Assembly: GCA_036172665.1 (NCBI GenBank)
Contig: JAYKNF010000017.1
Location: 372,001 to 436,000, forward strand
Length of the DNA stretch: 64,000 bases
Reading direction: 5' to 3'
Source of the DNA: Prosopocoilus inquinatus
Taxonomy: Eukaryota > Arthropoda > Insecta > Coleoptera > Lucanidae
The first letter of the stretch is position 1; each line of letters opens with the position of its first letter. Positions 34,501-49,133 of the stretch are shown here, piece after piece. A program made the position numbers and the translations under genes. The notes beneath the pieces are model-generated. The model worked only from the letters and a program-made list of their open reading frames with translations. It searched no databases and was not told the origin of the DNA.

Positions 34501-36175
34501 GTTTAAAACTATTTCCAGCTTCTGCTGCGTCCGAAAATTTCGTGTCTCACATTAGAGTTACTGGAGTCCATCGAAACGTCAAATAACATAGTAGCTAAGT
34601 AAGGATCGATTAGATACATCACAGGAACAACGCTAATGCGTATTGTTTCGTTTAAAACTATTTCCAGCTCCTCCTGTGTCCGAAAACTTCGTATCTCACA
34701 TTAGAGTTACTGGAGTCCATCCAAACGTCAAATAACATGATAGATGAGTAAGGATCGATTAGATACAGCACAGGAACAACGTTAATGCGTGTTGTTTCGT
34801 TTAAAACTATTTCCAGCTTCAGTTGCGTCCGAAAACTTCGTATATTACTTCAGAGTTACTGGAGCCCATCCAAACGTCAAATAACATGATAGATGAGTAA
34901 GGATCGATTAGGTACATCACAGGAACAACGATAATGCGTGTTGTTTCGTTTAAAACTATTTCCAGCTCCTGCTGCGTCCGAAAACTTCGTATCTCACTTC
35001 AGATATTCTGGAGCACATCCAAACGTCAAATAACATGATAGACGAGTAAGGATCGATTAGATACAGCACAGGAACAACGCTAATGCGTGTTGTTTCGTTC
35101 AAAATTATTTCCAGCTTCTGCTGCGTCCGAGAACTTCGTATCTCACATCAAAGTTATTGGAGTAAATCGAAACGCCAAATAACATGATGGATGAGTAAGG
35201 ATCGATTAGATACATCACAGGAACAACGCTAATGCGTGTTGTTTCGTTCAAAACTATTTCCAGCTTCTGCTGCGTCCGAGAACTTCGTATCTCACATCAA
35301 AGTTATTGGAGTAAATCGAAACGCCAAATAACATGATGGATGAGTAAGGATCGATTAGATACATCACAGGACAACGCTAATGCGTGTTGTTTCGTTTAAA
35401 ACTATTTCCAGCCCCTGCTGCGTCCGAAAACTTCGTATCTCACTTCAGAGTTACTGGAGCCCATCCAAACGTCAGATAACATGATAGATGAGTAAGGATC
35501 GATTAGGTACATCACAGGAACAACGCTAATGCGTGTTGTTTCGTTCAAAACTATTTCCAGCTTCTGCTGCGTCCGAAAATTTCGTGTCTCACATTAGAGT
35601 TACTGGAGTCCATCGAAACGTCAAATAACATAGTAGCTAAGTAAGGATCGATTAGATACATCACAGGAACAACGCTAATACGTGTTGTTTCGTTTAAAAC
35701 TATTTCCAGCTTCTGCTGCGTCCGAAAACTTCGTATCTCACTTCAGAGTTGCTGGAGCCCATCCAAACGTCAAATAACATGATAGATGAGTAAGGATCGA
35801 TTAGGTACATCACAGGAACAACGCTAATGCGTGTTGTTTCGTTCAAAACTATTTCCAGCTTCTGCTGCGTCCGAAAATTTCGTGTCTCACATTAGAGTTA
35901 CTGGAGTCCATCGAAACGTCAAATAACATAGTAGCTAAGTAAGGATCGATTAGATACATCACAGGAACAACGCTAGTACGTGTTGTTTCGTTTAAAACTA
36001 TTTCCAGCTTCTGCTGCGTCCGAGAACTTCGTATCTTACATCAGGGATACTGGAGTCCATCCAAACGTCAAATAACATGATAGATAAGTAAGGATCGATT
36101 AGATACATCACAGGAACAACGCTAGTACGTGTTGTTTCGTTTAAAACTATTTCCAGCTTCTGCTGCGTCCGAAAA
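31556..36175. repeat. Higher-order unit 4 (4620 bp, 31 monomers)
   Basis: Trimer expansion is further along here: A monomers start at 33048, 33495, 33942 and 34240. The last step is 298 bp, where A is followed directly by C with B missing. It also has the only +3 monomer in the right block, near 32407, and -1 monomers near 32240 and 35368. Confidence 0.8.
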
Positions 36176-39100
36176 CTTCGTATCTCACTTCAGAGCTACT
36201 TGAGCCCATCCAAAAGCCAAATAACATGATAGATGAGTAAGGCTCGATTAGATACATCACAGGAACAACGCTAATGCGTGTTGTTTCATTTAAAACTATT
36301 TCCAGCTTCTGCTGCGTCCGAGAACTTCGTATCTCACATCAGGGATACTGGAGTCCATCCAAACGTCAAATAACATGATAGACAAGTAAGGATTGATTAG
36401 ATACAGCACAGGAACAACGCTAATGCGTGTTGTTTCGTTCAAAACTATTTCCAGCTCCTCCTGTGTCCGAAAACTTCGTTTCTCACATTAGAGTTACTGG
36501 AGTCCATCCAAACGTCAAATAACATGATAGATAAGTAAGGATCGATTAGATACATCACAGGAACAACGCTAATGCGTGTTGTTTCGTTTAAAACTATTTC
36601 CAGCTTCTGCTGCGTCCGAGAACTTCGTATCTCACATCAAAGTTATTGGAGTCCATCGAAACGCCAAATAACCTGATGGATGAGTAAGGATCGATTAGAT
36701 ACATCACAGGAACAACGCTAATGCGTGTTGTTTCGTTCAAAACTATTTCCAGCTTCTGCTGCATCCGAGAACTTCGTATCTCACATCAAAGTTATTGGAG
36801 TAAATCGAAACGCCAAATAACATGATGGATGAGTAAGGATCGATTAGATACATCACAGGACAACGCTAATGCGTGTTGTTTCGTTTAAAACTATTTCCAG
36901 CCCCTGCTGCGTCCGAAAACTTCGTATCTCACTTCAGAGTTACTGGAGCCCATCCAAACGTCAGATAACATGATAGATGAGTAAGGATCGATTAGGTACA
37001 TCACAGGAACAACGCTAATGCGTGTTGTTTCGTTCAAAACTATTTCCAGCTTCTGCTGCGTCCGAAAATTTCGTGTCTCACATTAGAGTTACTGGAGTCC
37101 ATCGAAACGTCAAATAACATAGTAGCTAAGTAAGGATCGATTAGATACATCACAGGAACAACGCTAATACGTGTTGTTTCGTTTAAAACTATTTCCAGCT
37201 TCTGCTGCGTCCGAAAACTTCGTATCTCACTTCAGAGTTGCTGGAGCCCATCCAAACGTCAAATAACATGATAGATGAGTAAGGATCGATTAGGTACATC
37301 ACAGGAACAACGCTAATGCGTGTTGTTTCGTTCAAAACTATTTCCAGCTTCTGCTGCGTCCGAAAATTTCGTGTCTCACATTAGAGTTACTGGAGTCCAT
37401 CGAAACGTCAAATAACATAGTAGCTAAGTAAGGATCGATTAGATACATCACAGGAACAACGCTAATACGTGTTGTTTCGTTTAAAACTATTTCCAGCTCC
37501 TGCTGCGTCCGAAAACTTCGTATCTCACTTCAGAGTTTCTGGAGCCCATCCAAACGTCAGATAACATGATAGACGAGTAAGGATCGATTAGATACATCAC
37601 AGGAACAACGCTAATGCGTGTTGTTTCGTTTAAAACTATTTCCAGCTCCTCCTGTGTCCGAAAACTTCGTATCTCACATTAGAGTTACTGGAGTCCATCC
37701 AAACGTCAAATAACATGATAGATGAGTAAGGATCGATTAGATACAGCACAGGAACAACGTTAATGCGTGTTGTTTCGTTTAAAACTATTTCCAGCTTCTG
37801 CTGCGTCCGAGAACTTCGTATCTCACATCAGGGATACTGGAGTCCATCCAAACGTCAAATAACATGATAGATAAGTAAGGATCGATTATATACAGCACAG
37901 GAACAACGCTAATACGTGTTGTTTCGTTCAAAACTATTTCCAGCTTCTGCTGCGTCCGAAAACTTTGTATCTCACATCAGAGTTACTGGAGTCCATCCAA
38001 ACTTCAAATAACATGATAGATGAGTAAGGATCGATTAGATACATCACAGGAACAACGCTAATGCGTGTTGTTTCGTTTAAAACTATTTCCAGCTCCTCCT
38101 GTGTCCGAAAACTTCGTATCTCACATCAGGGATACTGGAGTCCATCCAAACGTCAAATAACATGATAGATGAGTAAGGATCGATTAGATACAGCACAGGA
38201 ACAACGTTAATGCGTGTTGTTTCGTTTAAAACTATTTCCAGCTTCTGCTGCGTCCGAAAACTTTGTATCTCACATCAGAGTTATTGGAGTCCATCCAAAC
38301 TTCAAATAACATGATAGATGAGTAAGGATCGATTAGATACATCACAGGAACAACGCTAATGCGTGTTGTTTCGTTTAAAACTATTTCCAGCTTCTGCTGC
38401 GTCCGAGAACTTCGTATCTCACATCAAAGTTATTGGAGTCCATCGAAACGCCAAATAACCTGATGGATGAGTAAGGATCGATTAGATACATCACAGGAAT
38501 AACGCTAATGCGTGTTGTTTCGTTTAAAACTATTTCCAGCTTCTGCTGCGTCCGAAAATTTCGTGTCTCACATTAGAGTTACTGGAGTCCATCGAAACGT
38601 CAAATAACATGATAGATGAGTAAGGATCGATTATATACAGCACAGGAACAACGCTAATACGTGTTGTTTCGTTCAAAACTATTTCCAGCTTCTGCTGCGT
38701 CCGAAAACTTTGTATCTCACATCAGAGTTACTGGAGTCCATCCAAACTTCAAATAACATGATAGATAAGTAAGGATCGATTAGATACAGGACAGGAACAA
38801 CGCTAATGCGTGTTGTTTCGTTTAAAACTATTTCCAGCTTCAGTTGCGTCCGAAAACTTCGTATCTCACTTCAGAGTTACTGGAGCTCATCCAAACGTCA
38901 AATAACATGATAGATGAGTAAGGATCGATTAGATACATCACAGGAACAACGCTAATGCGTGTTGTTTCGTTTAAAACTATTTCCAGCTTCTGCTGCGTCC
39001 GAGAACTTCGTATCTCACATCAGAGTTACTAGAGTCCATCGAAACGTCAAATAACATGATAGATGAGTAAGGATCGATTAGATACATCACAGGAAAAACG

Positions 39101-40643
39101 CTAATGCGTATTGTTTCGTTTAAAACTATTTCCAGCTCCTCCTGTGTCCGAAAACTTCGTATCTCACATTAGAGTTACTGGAGTCCATCCAAACGTCAAA
39201 TAACATGATAGATGAGTAAGGATCGATTAGATACAGCACAGGAACAACGTTAATGCGTGTTGTTTCGTTTAAAACTATTTCCAGCTTCAGTTGCGTCCGA
39301 AAACTTCGTATATTACTTCAGAGTTACTGGAGCCCATCCAAACGTCAAATAACATGATAGATGAGTAAGGATCGATTAGGTACATCACAGGAACAACGAT
39401 AATGCGTGTTGTTTCGTTTAAAACTATTTCCAGCTCCTGCTGCGTCCGAAAACTTCGTATCTCACTTCAGATATTCTGGAGCACATCCAAACGTCAAATA
39501 ACATGATAGACGAGTAAGGATCGATTAGATACAGCACAGGAACAACGCTAATGCGTGTTGTTTCGTTCAAAATTATTTCCAGCTTCTGCTGCGTCCGAGA
39601 ACTTCGTATCTCACATCAAAGTTATTGGAGTAAATCGAAACGCCAAATAACATGATGGATGAGTAAGGATCGATTAGATACATCACAGGAACAACGCTAA
39701 TGCGTGTTGTTTCGTTCAAAACTATTTCCAGCTTCTGCTGCGTCCGAGAACTTCGTATCTCACATCAAAGTTATTGGAGTAAATCGAAACGCCAAATAAC
39801 ATGATGGATGAGTAAGGATCGATTAGATACATCACAGGACAACGCTAATGCGTGTTGTTTCGTTTAAAACTATTTCCAGCCCCTGCTGCGTCCGAAAACT
39901 TCGTATCTCACTTCAGAGTTACTGGAGCCCATCCAAACGTCAGATAACATGATAGATGAGTAAGGATCGATTAGGTACATCACAGGAACAACGCTAATGC
40001 GTGTTGTTTCGTTCAAAACTATTTCCAGCTTCTGCTGCGTCCGAAAATTTCGTGTCTCACATTAGAGTTACTGGAGTCCATCGAAACGTCAAATAACATA
40101 GTAGCTAAGTAAGGATCGATTAGATACATCACAGGAACAACGCTAATACGTGTTGTTTCGTTTAAAACTATTTCCAGCTTCTGCTGCGTCCGAAAACTTC
40201 GTATCTCACTTCAGAGTTGCTGGAGCCCATCCAAACGTCAAATAACATGATAGATGAGTAAGGATCGATTAGGTACATCACAGGAACAACGCTAATGCGT
40301 GTTGTTTCGTTCAAAACTATTTCCAGCTTCTGCTGCGTCCGAAAATTTCGTGTCTCACATTAGAGTTACTGGAGTCCATCGAAACGTCAAATAACATAGT
40401 AGCTAAGTAAGGATCGATTAGATACATCACAGGAACAACGCTAGTACGTGTTGTTTCGTTTAAAACTATTTCCAGCTTCTGCTGCGTCCGAGAACTTCGT
40501 ATCTTACATCAGGGATACTGGAGTCCATCCAAACGTCAAATAACATGATAGATAAGTAAGGATCGATTAGATACATCACAGGAACAACGCTAGTACGTGT
40601 TGTTTCGTTTAAAACTATTTCCAGCTTCTGCTGCGTCCGAAAA
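36176..40643. repeat. Higher-order unit 5 (4468 bp, 30 monomers)
   Basis: From 37646 the expected trimer pair is replaced by a mixture: CTCCTCCTGTG monomers with ATTAGAG or AGGGATACTGG fronts alternate with A and B monomers. The same mixture recurs in unit 6 at a distance of 3575 bp. AAAATTATTTCC near 39567 is a shared marker with 35101 and 43144. Confidence 0.8.
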
Positions 40644-43600
40644 CTTCGTATCTCACTTCAGAGCTACTTGAGCCCATCCAAAAGCCAAATAACATGATAG
40701 ATGAGTAAGGCTCGATTAGATACATCACAGGAACAACGCTAATGCGTGTTGTTTCGTTTAAAACTATTTCCAGCTCCTCCTGTGTCCGAAAACTTCGTAT
40801 CTCACATTAGAGTTACTGGAGTCCATCCAAACGTCAAATAACATGATAGATGAGTAAGGATCGATTAGATACAGCACAGGAACAACGTTAATGCGTGTTG
40901 TTTCGTTTAAAACTATTTCCAGCTTCTGCTGCGTCCGAGAACTTCGTATCTCACATCAGGGATACTGGAGTCCATCCAAACGTCAAATAACATGATAGAT
41001 AAGTAAGGATCGATTATATACAGCACAGGAACAACGCTAATACGTGTTGTTTCGTTTAAAACTATTTCCAGCTCCTGCTGCGTCCGAAAACTTCGTATCT
41101 CACTTCAGAGTTTCTGGAGCCCATCCAAACGTCAGATAACATGATAGACGAGTAAGGATCGATTAGATACATCACAGGAACAACGCTAATGCGTGTTGTT
41201 TCGTTTAAAACTATTTCCAGCTCCTCCTGTGTCCGAAAACTTCGTATCTCACATTAGAGTTACTGGAGTCCATCCAAACGTCAAATAACATGATAGATGA
41301 GTAAGGATCGATTAGATACAGCACAGGAACAACGTTAATGCGTGTTGTTTCGTTTAAAACTATTTCCAGCTTCTGCTGCGTCCGAGAACTTCGTATCTCA
41401 CATCAGGGATACTGGAGTCCATCCAAACGTCAAATAACATGATAGATAAGTAAGGATCGATTATATACAGCACAGGAACAACGCTAATACGTGTTGTTTC
41501 GTTCAAAACTATTTCCAGCTTCTGCTGCGTCCGAAAACTTTGTATCTCACATCAGAGTTACTGGAGTCCATCCAAACTTCAAATAACATGATAGATGAGT
41601 AAGGATCGATTAGATACATCACAGGAACAACGCTAATGCGTGTTGTTTCGTTTAAAACTATTTCCAGCTCCTCCTGTGTCCGAAAACTTCGTATCTCACA
41701 TCAGGGATACTGGAGTCCATCCAAACGTCAAATAACATGATAGATGAGTAAGGATCGATTAGATACAGCACAGGAACAACGTTAATGCGTGTTGTTTCGT
41801 TTAAAACTATTTCCAGCTTCTGCTGCGTCCGAAAACTTTGTATCTCACATCAGAGTTATTGGAGTCCATCCAAACTTCAAATAACATGATAGATGAGTAA
41901 GGATCGATTAGATACATCACAGGAACAACGCTAATGCGTGTTGTTTCGTTTAAAACTATTTCCAGCTTCTGCTGCGTCCGAGAACTTCGTATCTCACATC
42001 AAAGTTATTGGAGTCCATCGAAACGCCAAATAACCTGATGGATGAGTAAGGATCGATTAGATACATCACAGGAATAACGCTAATGCGTGTTGTTTCGTTT
42101 AAAACTATTTCCAGCTTCTGCTGCGTCCGAAAATTTCGTGTCTCACATTAGAGTTACTGGAGTCCATCGAAACGTCAAATAACATGATAGATGAGTAAGG
42201 ATCGATTATATACAGCACAGGAACAACGCTAATACGTGTTGTTTCGTTCAAAACTATTTCCAGCTTCTGCTGCGTCCGAAAACTTTGTATCTCACATCAG
42301 AGTTACTGGAGTCCATCCAAACTTCAAATAACATGATAGATAAGTAAGGATCGATTAGATACAGGACAGGAACAACGCTAATGCGTGTTGTTTCGTTTAA
42401 AACTATTTCCAGCTTCAGTTGCGTCCGAAAACTTCGTATCTCACTTCAGAGTTACTGGAGCTCATCCAAACGTCAAATAACATGATAGATGAGTAAGGAT
42501 CGATTAGATACATCACAGGAACAACGCTAATGCGTGTTGTTTCGTTTAAAACTATTTCCAGCTTCTGCTGCGTCCGAGAACTTCGTATCTCACATCAGAG
42601 TTACTAGAGTCCATCGAAACGTCAAATAACATGATAGATGAGTAAGGATCGATTAGATACATCACAGGAAAAACGCTAATGCGTATTGTTTCGTTTAAAA
42701 CTATTTCCAGCTCCTCCTGTGTCCGAAAACTTCGTATCTCACATTAGAGTTACTGGAGTCCATCCAAACGTCAAATAACATGATAGATGAGTAAGGATCG
42801 ATTAGATACAGCACAGGAACAACGTTAATGCGTGTTGTTTCGTTTAAAACTATTTCCAGCTTCAGTTGCGTCCGAAAACTTCGTATATTACTTCAGAGTT
42901 ACTGGAGCCCATCCAAACGTCAAATAACATGATAGATGAGTAAGGATCGATTAGGTACATCACAGGAACAACGATAATGCGTGTTGTTTCGTTTAAAACT
43001 ATTTCCAGCTCCTGCTGCGTCCGAAAACTTCGTATCTCACTTCAGATATTCTGGAGCACATCCAAACGTCAAATAACATGATAGACGAGTAAGGATCGAT
43101 TAGATACAGCACAGGAAAAACGCTAATGCGTGTTGTTTCGTTCAAAATTATTTCCAGCTTCTGCTGCGTCCGAGAACTTCGTATCTCACATCAAAGTTAT
43201 TGGAGTAAATCGAAACGCCAAATAACATGATGGATGAGTAAGGATCGATTAGATACATCACAGGAACAACGCTAATGCGTGTTGTTTCGTTCAAAACTAT
43301 TTCCAGCTTCTGCTGCGTCCGAGAACTTCGTATCTCACATCAAAGTTATTGGAGTAAATCGAAACGCCAAATAACATGATGGATGAGTAAGGATCGATTA
43401 GATACATCACAGGACAACGCTAATGCGTGTTGTTTCGTTTAAAACTATTTCCAGCCCCTGCTGCGTCCGAAAACTTCGTATCTCACTTCAGAGTTACTGG
43501 AGCCCATCCAAACGTCAGATAACATGATAGATGAGTAAGGATCGATTAGGTACATCACAGGAACAACGCTAATGCGTGTTGTTTCGTTCAAAACTATTTC

Positions 43601-44218
43601 CAGCTTCTGCTGCGTCCGAAAATTTCGTGTCTCACATTAGAGTTACTGGAGTCCATCGAAACGTCAAATAACATAGTAGCTAAGTAAGGATCGATTAGAT
43701 ACATCACAGGAACAACGCTAATACGTGTTGTTTCGTTTAAAACTATTTCCAGCTTCTGCTGCGTCCGAAAACTTCGTATCTCACTTCAGAGTTGCTGGAG
43801 CCCATCCAAACGTCAAATAACATGATAGATGAGTAAGGATCGATTAGGTACATCACAGGAACAACGCTAATGCGTGTTGTTTCGTTCAAAACTATTTCCA
43901 GCTTCTGCTGCGTCCGAAAATTTCGTGTCTCACATTAGAGTTACTGGAGTCCATCGAAACGTCAAATAACATAGTAGCTAAGTAAGGATCGATTAGATAC
44001 ATCACAGGAACAACGCTAGTTCGTGTTGTTTCGTTTAAAACTATTTCCAGCTTCTGCTGCGTCCGAGAACTTCGTATCTTACATCAGGGATACTGGAGTC
44101 CATCCAAACGTCAAATAACATGATAGATAAGTAAGGATCGATTAGATACATCACAGGAACAACGCTAGTACGTGTTGTTTCGTTTAAAACTATTTCCAGC
44201 TTCTGCTGCGTCCGAAAA
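40644..44218. repeat. Higher-order unit 6 (3575 bp, 24 monomers)
   Basis: The stretch 41221-44330 repeats 37646-40755. Near 40774-41220 an extra three-monomer step precedes it, so CTCCTCCTGTG monomers start at 40774 and 41221, 447 bp apart. A private change is CTAGTTCGTG near 44016. Confidence 0.8.
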
Positions 44219-47200
44219 CTTCGTATCTCACTTCAGAGCTACTTGAGCCCATCCAAAAGCCAAATAACATGATAGATGAGTAAGGCTCGATTAGATACAT
44301 CACAGGAACAACGCTAATGCGTGTTGTTTCATTTAAAACTATTTCCAGCTTCTGCTGCGTCCGAGAACTTCGTATCTCACATCAGGGATACTGGAGTCCA
44401 TCCAAACGTCAAATAACATGATAGACAAGTAAGGATTGATTAGATACAGCACAGGAACAACGCTAATGCGTGTTGTTTCGTTCAAAACTATTTCCAGCTC
44501 CTCCTGTGTCCGAAAACTTCGTTTCTCACATTAGAGTTACTGGAGTCCATCCAAACGTCAAATAACATGATAGATAAGTAAGGATCGATTAGATACATCA
44601 CAGGAACAACGCTAATGCGTGTTGTTTCGTTTAAAACTATTTCCAGCTTCTGCTGCGTCCGAGAACTTCGTATCTCACATCAAAGTTATTGGAGTCCATC
44701 GAAACGCCAAATAACCTGATGGATGAGTAAGGATCGATTAGATACATCACAGGAACAACGCTAATGCGTGTTGTTTCGTTCAAAACTATTTCCAGCTTCT
44801 GCTGCATCCGAGAACTTCGTATCTCACATCAAAGTTATTGGAGTAAATCGAAACGCCAAATAACATGATGGATGAGTAAGGATCGATTAGATACATCACA
44901 GGACAACGCTAATGCGTGTTGTTTCGTTTAAAACTATTTCCAGCCCCTGCTGCGTCCGAAAACTTCGTATCTCACTTCAGAGTTATTGGAGCCCATCCAA
45001 ACGTCAGATAACATGATAGATGAGTAAGGATCGATTAGGTACATCACAGGAACAACGCTAATGCGTGTTGTTTCGTTCAAAACTATTTCCAGCTTCTGCT
45101 GCGTCCGAAAATTTCGTGTCTCACATTAGAGTTACTGGAGTCCATCGAAACGTCAAATAACATAGTAGCTAAGTAAGGATCGATTAGATACATCACAGGA
45201 ACAACGCTAATACGTGTTGTTTCGTTTAAAACTATTTCCAGCTTCTGCTGCGTCCGAAAACTTCGTATCTCACTTCAGAGTTGCTGGAGCCCATCCAAAC
45301 GTCAAATAACATGATAGATGAGTAAGGATCGATTAGGTACATCACAGGAACAACGCTAATGCGTGTTGTTTCGTTCAAAACTATTTCCAGCTTCTGCTGC
45401 GTCCGAAAATTTCGTGTCTCACATTAGAGTTACTGGAGTCCATCGAAACGTCAAATAACATAGTAGCTAAGTAAGGATCGATTAGATACATCACAGGAAC
45501 AACGCTAATACGTGTTGTTTCGTTTAAAACTATTTCCAGCTCCTGCTGCGTCCGAAAACTTCGTATCTCACTTCAGAGTTTCTGGAGCCCATCCAAACGT
45601 CAGATAACATGATAGACGAGTAAGGATCGATTAGATACATCACAGGAACAACGCTAATGCGTGTTGTTTCGTTTAAAACTATTTCCAGCTTCTGCTGCGT
45701 CCGAGAACTTCGTATCTCACATCAGGGATACTGGAGTCCATCCAAACGTCAAATAACATGATAGATAAGTAAGGATCGATTATATACAGCACAGGAACAA
45801 CGCTAATACGTGTTGTTTCGTTCAAAACTATTTCCAGCTTCTGCTGCGTCCGAAAACTTTGTATCTCACATCAGAGTTACTGGAGTCCATCCAAACTTCA
45901 AATAACATGATAGATGAGTAAGGATCGATTAGATACATCACAGGAACAACGCTAATGCGTGTTGTTTCGTTTAAAATTATTTCCAGCTTCTGCTGCGTCC
46001 GAGAACTTCGTATCTCACATCAAAGTTATTGGAGTCCATCGAAACGCCAAATAACCTGATGGATGAGTAAGGATCGATTAGATACATCACAGGAACAACG
46101 CTAATGCGTGTTGTTTCGTTTAAAACTATTTCCAGCTTCTGCTGCGTCCGAGAACTTCGTATCTCACATCAGGGATACTGGAGTCCATCCAAACGTCAAA
46201 TAACATGATAGATAAGTAAGGATCGATTATATACAGCACAGGAACAACGCTAATACGTGTTGTTTCGTTCAAAACTATTTCCAGCTTCTGCTGCGTCCGA
46301 AAACTTTGTATCTCACATCAGAGTTACTGGAGTCCATCCAAACTTCAAATAACATGATAGATGAGTAAGGATCGATTAGATACATCACAGGAACAACGCT
46401 AATGCGTGTTGTTTCGTTTAAAACTATTTCCAGCTTCTGCTGCGTCCGAGAACTTCGTATCTCACATCAAAGTTATTGGAGTCCATCGAAACGCCAAATA
46501 ACCTGATGGATGAGTAAGGATCGATTAGATACATCACAGGAATAACGCTAATGCGTGTTGTTTCGTTTAAAACTATTTCCAGCTTCTGCTGCGTCCGAAA
46601 ATTTCGTGTCTCACATTAGAGTTACTGGAGTCCATCGAAACGTCAAATAACATGATAGATGAGTAAGGATCGATTAGATACATCACAGGAACAACGCTAA
46701 TGCGTATTGTTTCGTTTAAAACTATTTCCAGCTCCTCCTGTGTCAGAAAACTTCGTATCTCACATTAGAGTTTCTGGAGTCCATCCAAACGTCAAATAAC
46801 ATGATAGATAAGTAAGGATCGATTAGATACAGGACAGGAACAACGCTAATGCGTGTTGTTTCGTTTAAAACTATTTCCAGCTTCAGTTGCGTCCGAAAAC
46901 TTCGTATCTCACTTCAGAGTTACTGGAGCTCATCCAAACGTCAAATAACATGATAGATGAGTAAGGATCGATTAGATACATCACAGGAACAACGCTAATG
47001 CGTGTTGTTTCGTTTAAAACTATTTCCAGCTTCTGCTGCGTCCGAGAACTTCGTATCTCACATCAGAGTTACTAGAGTCCATCGAAACGTCAAATAACAT
47101 GATAGATGAGTAAGGATCGATTAGATACATCACAGGAAAAACGCTAATGCGTATTGTTTCGTTTAAAACTATTTCCAGCTCCTCCTGTGTCCGAAAACTT

Positions 47201-49133
47201 CGTATCTCACATTAGAGTTACTGGAGTCCATCCAAACGTCAAATAACATGATAGATGAGTAAGGATCGATTAGATACAGCACAGGAACAACGTTAATGCG
47301 TGTTGTTTCGTTTAAAACTATTTCCAGCTTCAGTTGCGTCCGAAAACTTCGTATATTACTTCAGAGTTACTGGAGCCCATCCAAACGTCAAATAACATGA
47401 TAGATGAGTAAGGATCGATTAGGTACATCACAGGAACAACGATAATGCGTGTTGTTTCGTTTAAAACTATTTCCAGCTCCTGCTGCGTCCGAAAACTTCG
47501 TATCTCACTTCAGATATTCTGGAGCACATCCAAACGTCAAATAACATGATAGACGAGTAAGGATCGATTAGATACATCACAGGAACAACGCTAATGCGTG
47601 TTGTTTCGTTCAAAACTATTTCCAGCTTCTGCTGCGTCCGAGAACTTCGTATCTCACATCAAAGTTATTGGAGTAAATCGAAACGCCAAATAACATGATG
47701 GATGAGTAAGGATCGATTAGATACATCACAGGACAACGCTAATGCGTGTTGTTTCGTTTAAAACTATTTCCAGCCCCTGCTGCGTCCGAAAACTTCGTAT
47801 CTCACTTCAGAGTTACTGGAGCCCATCCAAACGTCAGATAACATGATAGATGAGTAAGGATCGATTAGGTACATCAGAGGAACAACGCTAATGCGTGTTG
47901 TTTCGTTCAAAACTATTTCCAGCTTCTGCTGCGTCCGAAAATTTCGTGTCTCACATTAGAGTTACTGGAGTCCATCGAAACGTCAAATAACATAGTAGCT
48001 AAGTAAGGATCGATTAGATACATCACAGGAACAACGCTAATACGTGTTGTTTCGTTTAAAACTATTTCCAGCTTCTGCTGCGTCCGAAAACTTCGTATCT
48101 CACTTCAGAGTTGCTGGAGCCCATCCAAACGTCAAATAACATGATAGATGAGTAAGGATCGATTAGGTACATCACAGGAACAACGCTAATGCGTGTTGTT
48201 TCGTTCAAAACTATTTCCAGCTTCTGCTGCGTCCGAAAATTTCGTGTCTCACATTAGAGTTACTGGAGTCCATCGAAACGTCAAATAACATAGTAGCTAA
48301 GTAAGGATCGATTAGATACATCACAGGAACAACGCTAGTACGTGTTGTTTCGTTTAAAACTATTTCCAGCTTCTGCTGCGTCCGAGAACTACGTATCTTA
48401 CATCAGGGATACTGGAGTCCATCCAAACGTCAAATAACATGATAGATAAGTAAGGATCGATTAGATACAGCACAGGAACAACGCTAATACGTGTTGTTTC
48501 GTTTAAAACTATTTCCAGCCCCTGCTGCGTCCGAAAACTTCGTATCTCACTTCAGAGTTACTGGAGCCCATCCAAACGTCAAATAACATGATAGATGAGT
48601 AAGGATCGATTAGGTACATCACAGGAACAACGCTAATGCGTGTTGTTTCGTTCAAAACTATTTCCAGCTTCTGCTGCGTCCGAAAATTTCGTGTCTCACA
48701 TTAGAGTTACTGGAGTCCATCGAAACGTCAAATAACATAGTAGCTAAGTAAGGATCGATTAGATACATCACAGGAACAACGCTAATACGTGTTGTTTCGT
48801 TTAAAACTATTTCCAGCTTCTGCTGCGTCCGAAAACTTCGTATCTCACTTCAGAGTTGCTGGAGCCCATCCAAACGTCAAATAACATGATAGATAAGTAA
48901 GGATCGATTAGATACATCACAGGAACAACGCTAATGCGTGTTGTTTCATTTAAAACTATTTCCAGCTTCTACTGCGTCCGAGAACTTCGTATCTCACGTC
49001 AGAGTTACTAGAGTCCATCGAAACGTCAAATAACATGATAGATAAGTAAGGATCGATTAGATACATCACAGGAACAACGCTAGTACGTGTTGTTTCGTTT
49101 AAAACTATTTCCAGCTTCTGCTGCGTCCGAAAA
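44219..49133. repeat. Higher-order unit 7 (4915 bp, 33 monomers)
   Basis: Has the regular trimer pair, with A at 45708 and 46155, and the full downstream series to the CAGGACAACG monomer near 47729. It ends with a GTTGCTGG/GATAAG and CTTCTACTGCG stretch near 48849-48975 that resembles the left block (1-150, 5214-5363) more than other right-block units. Confidence 0.8.
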
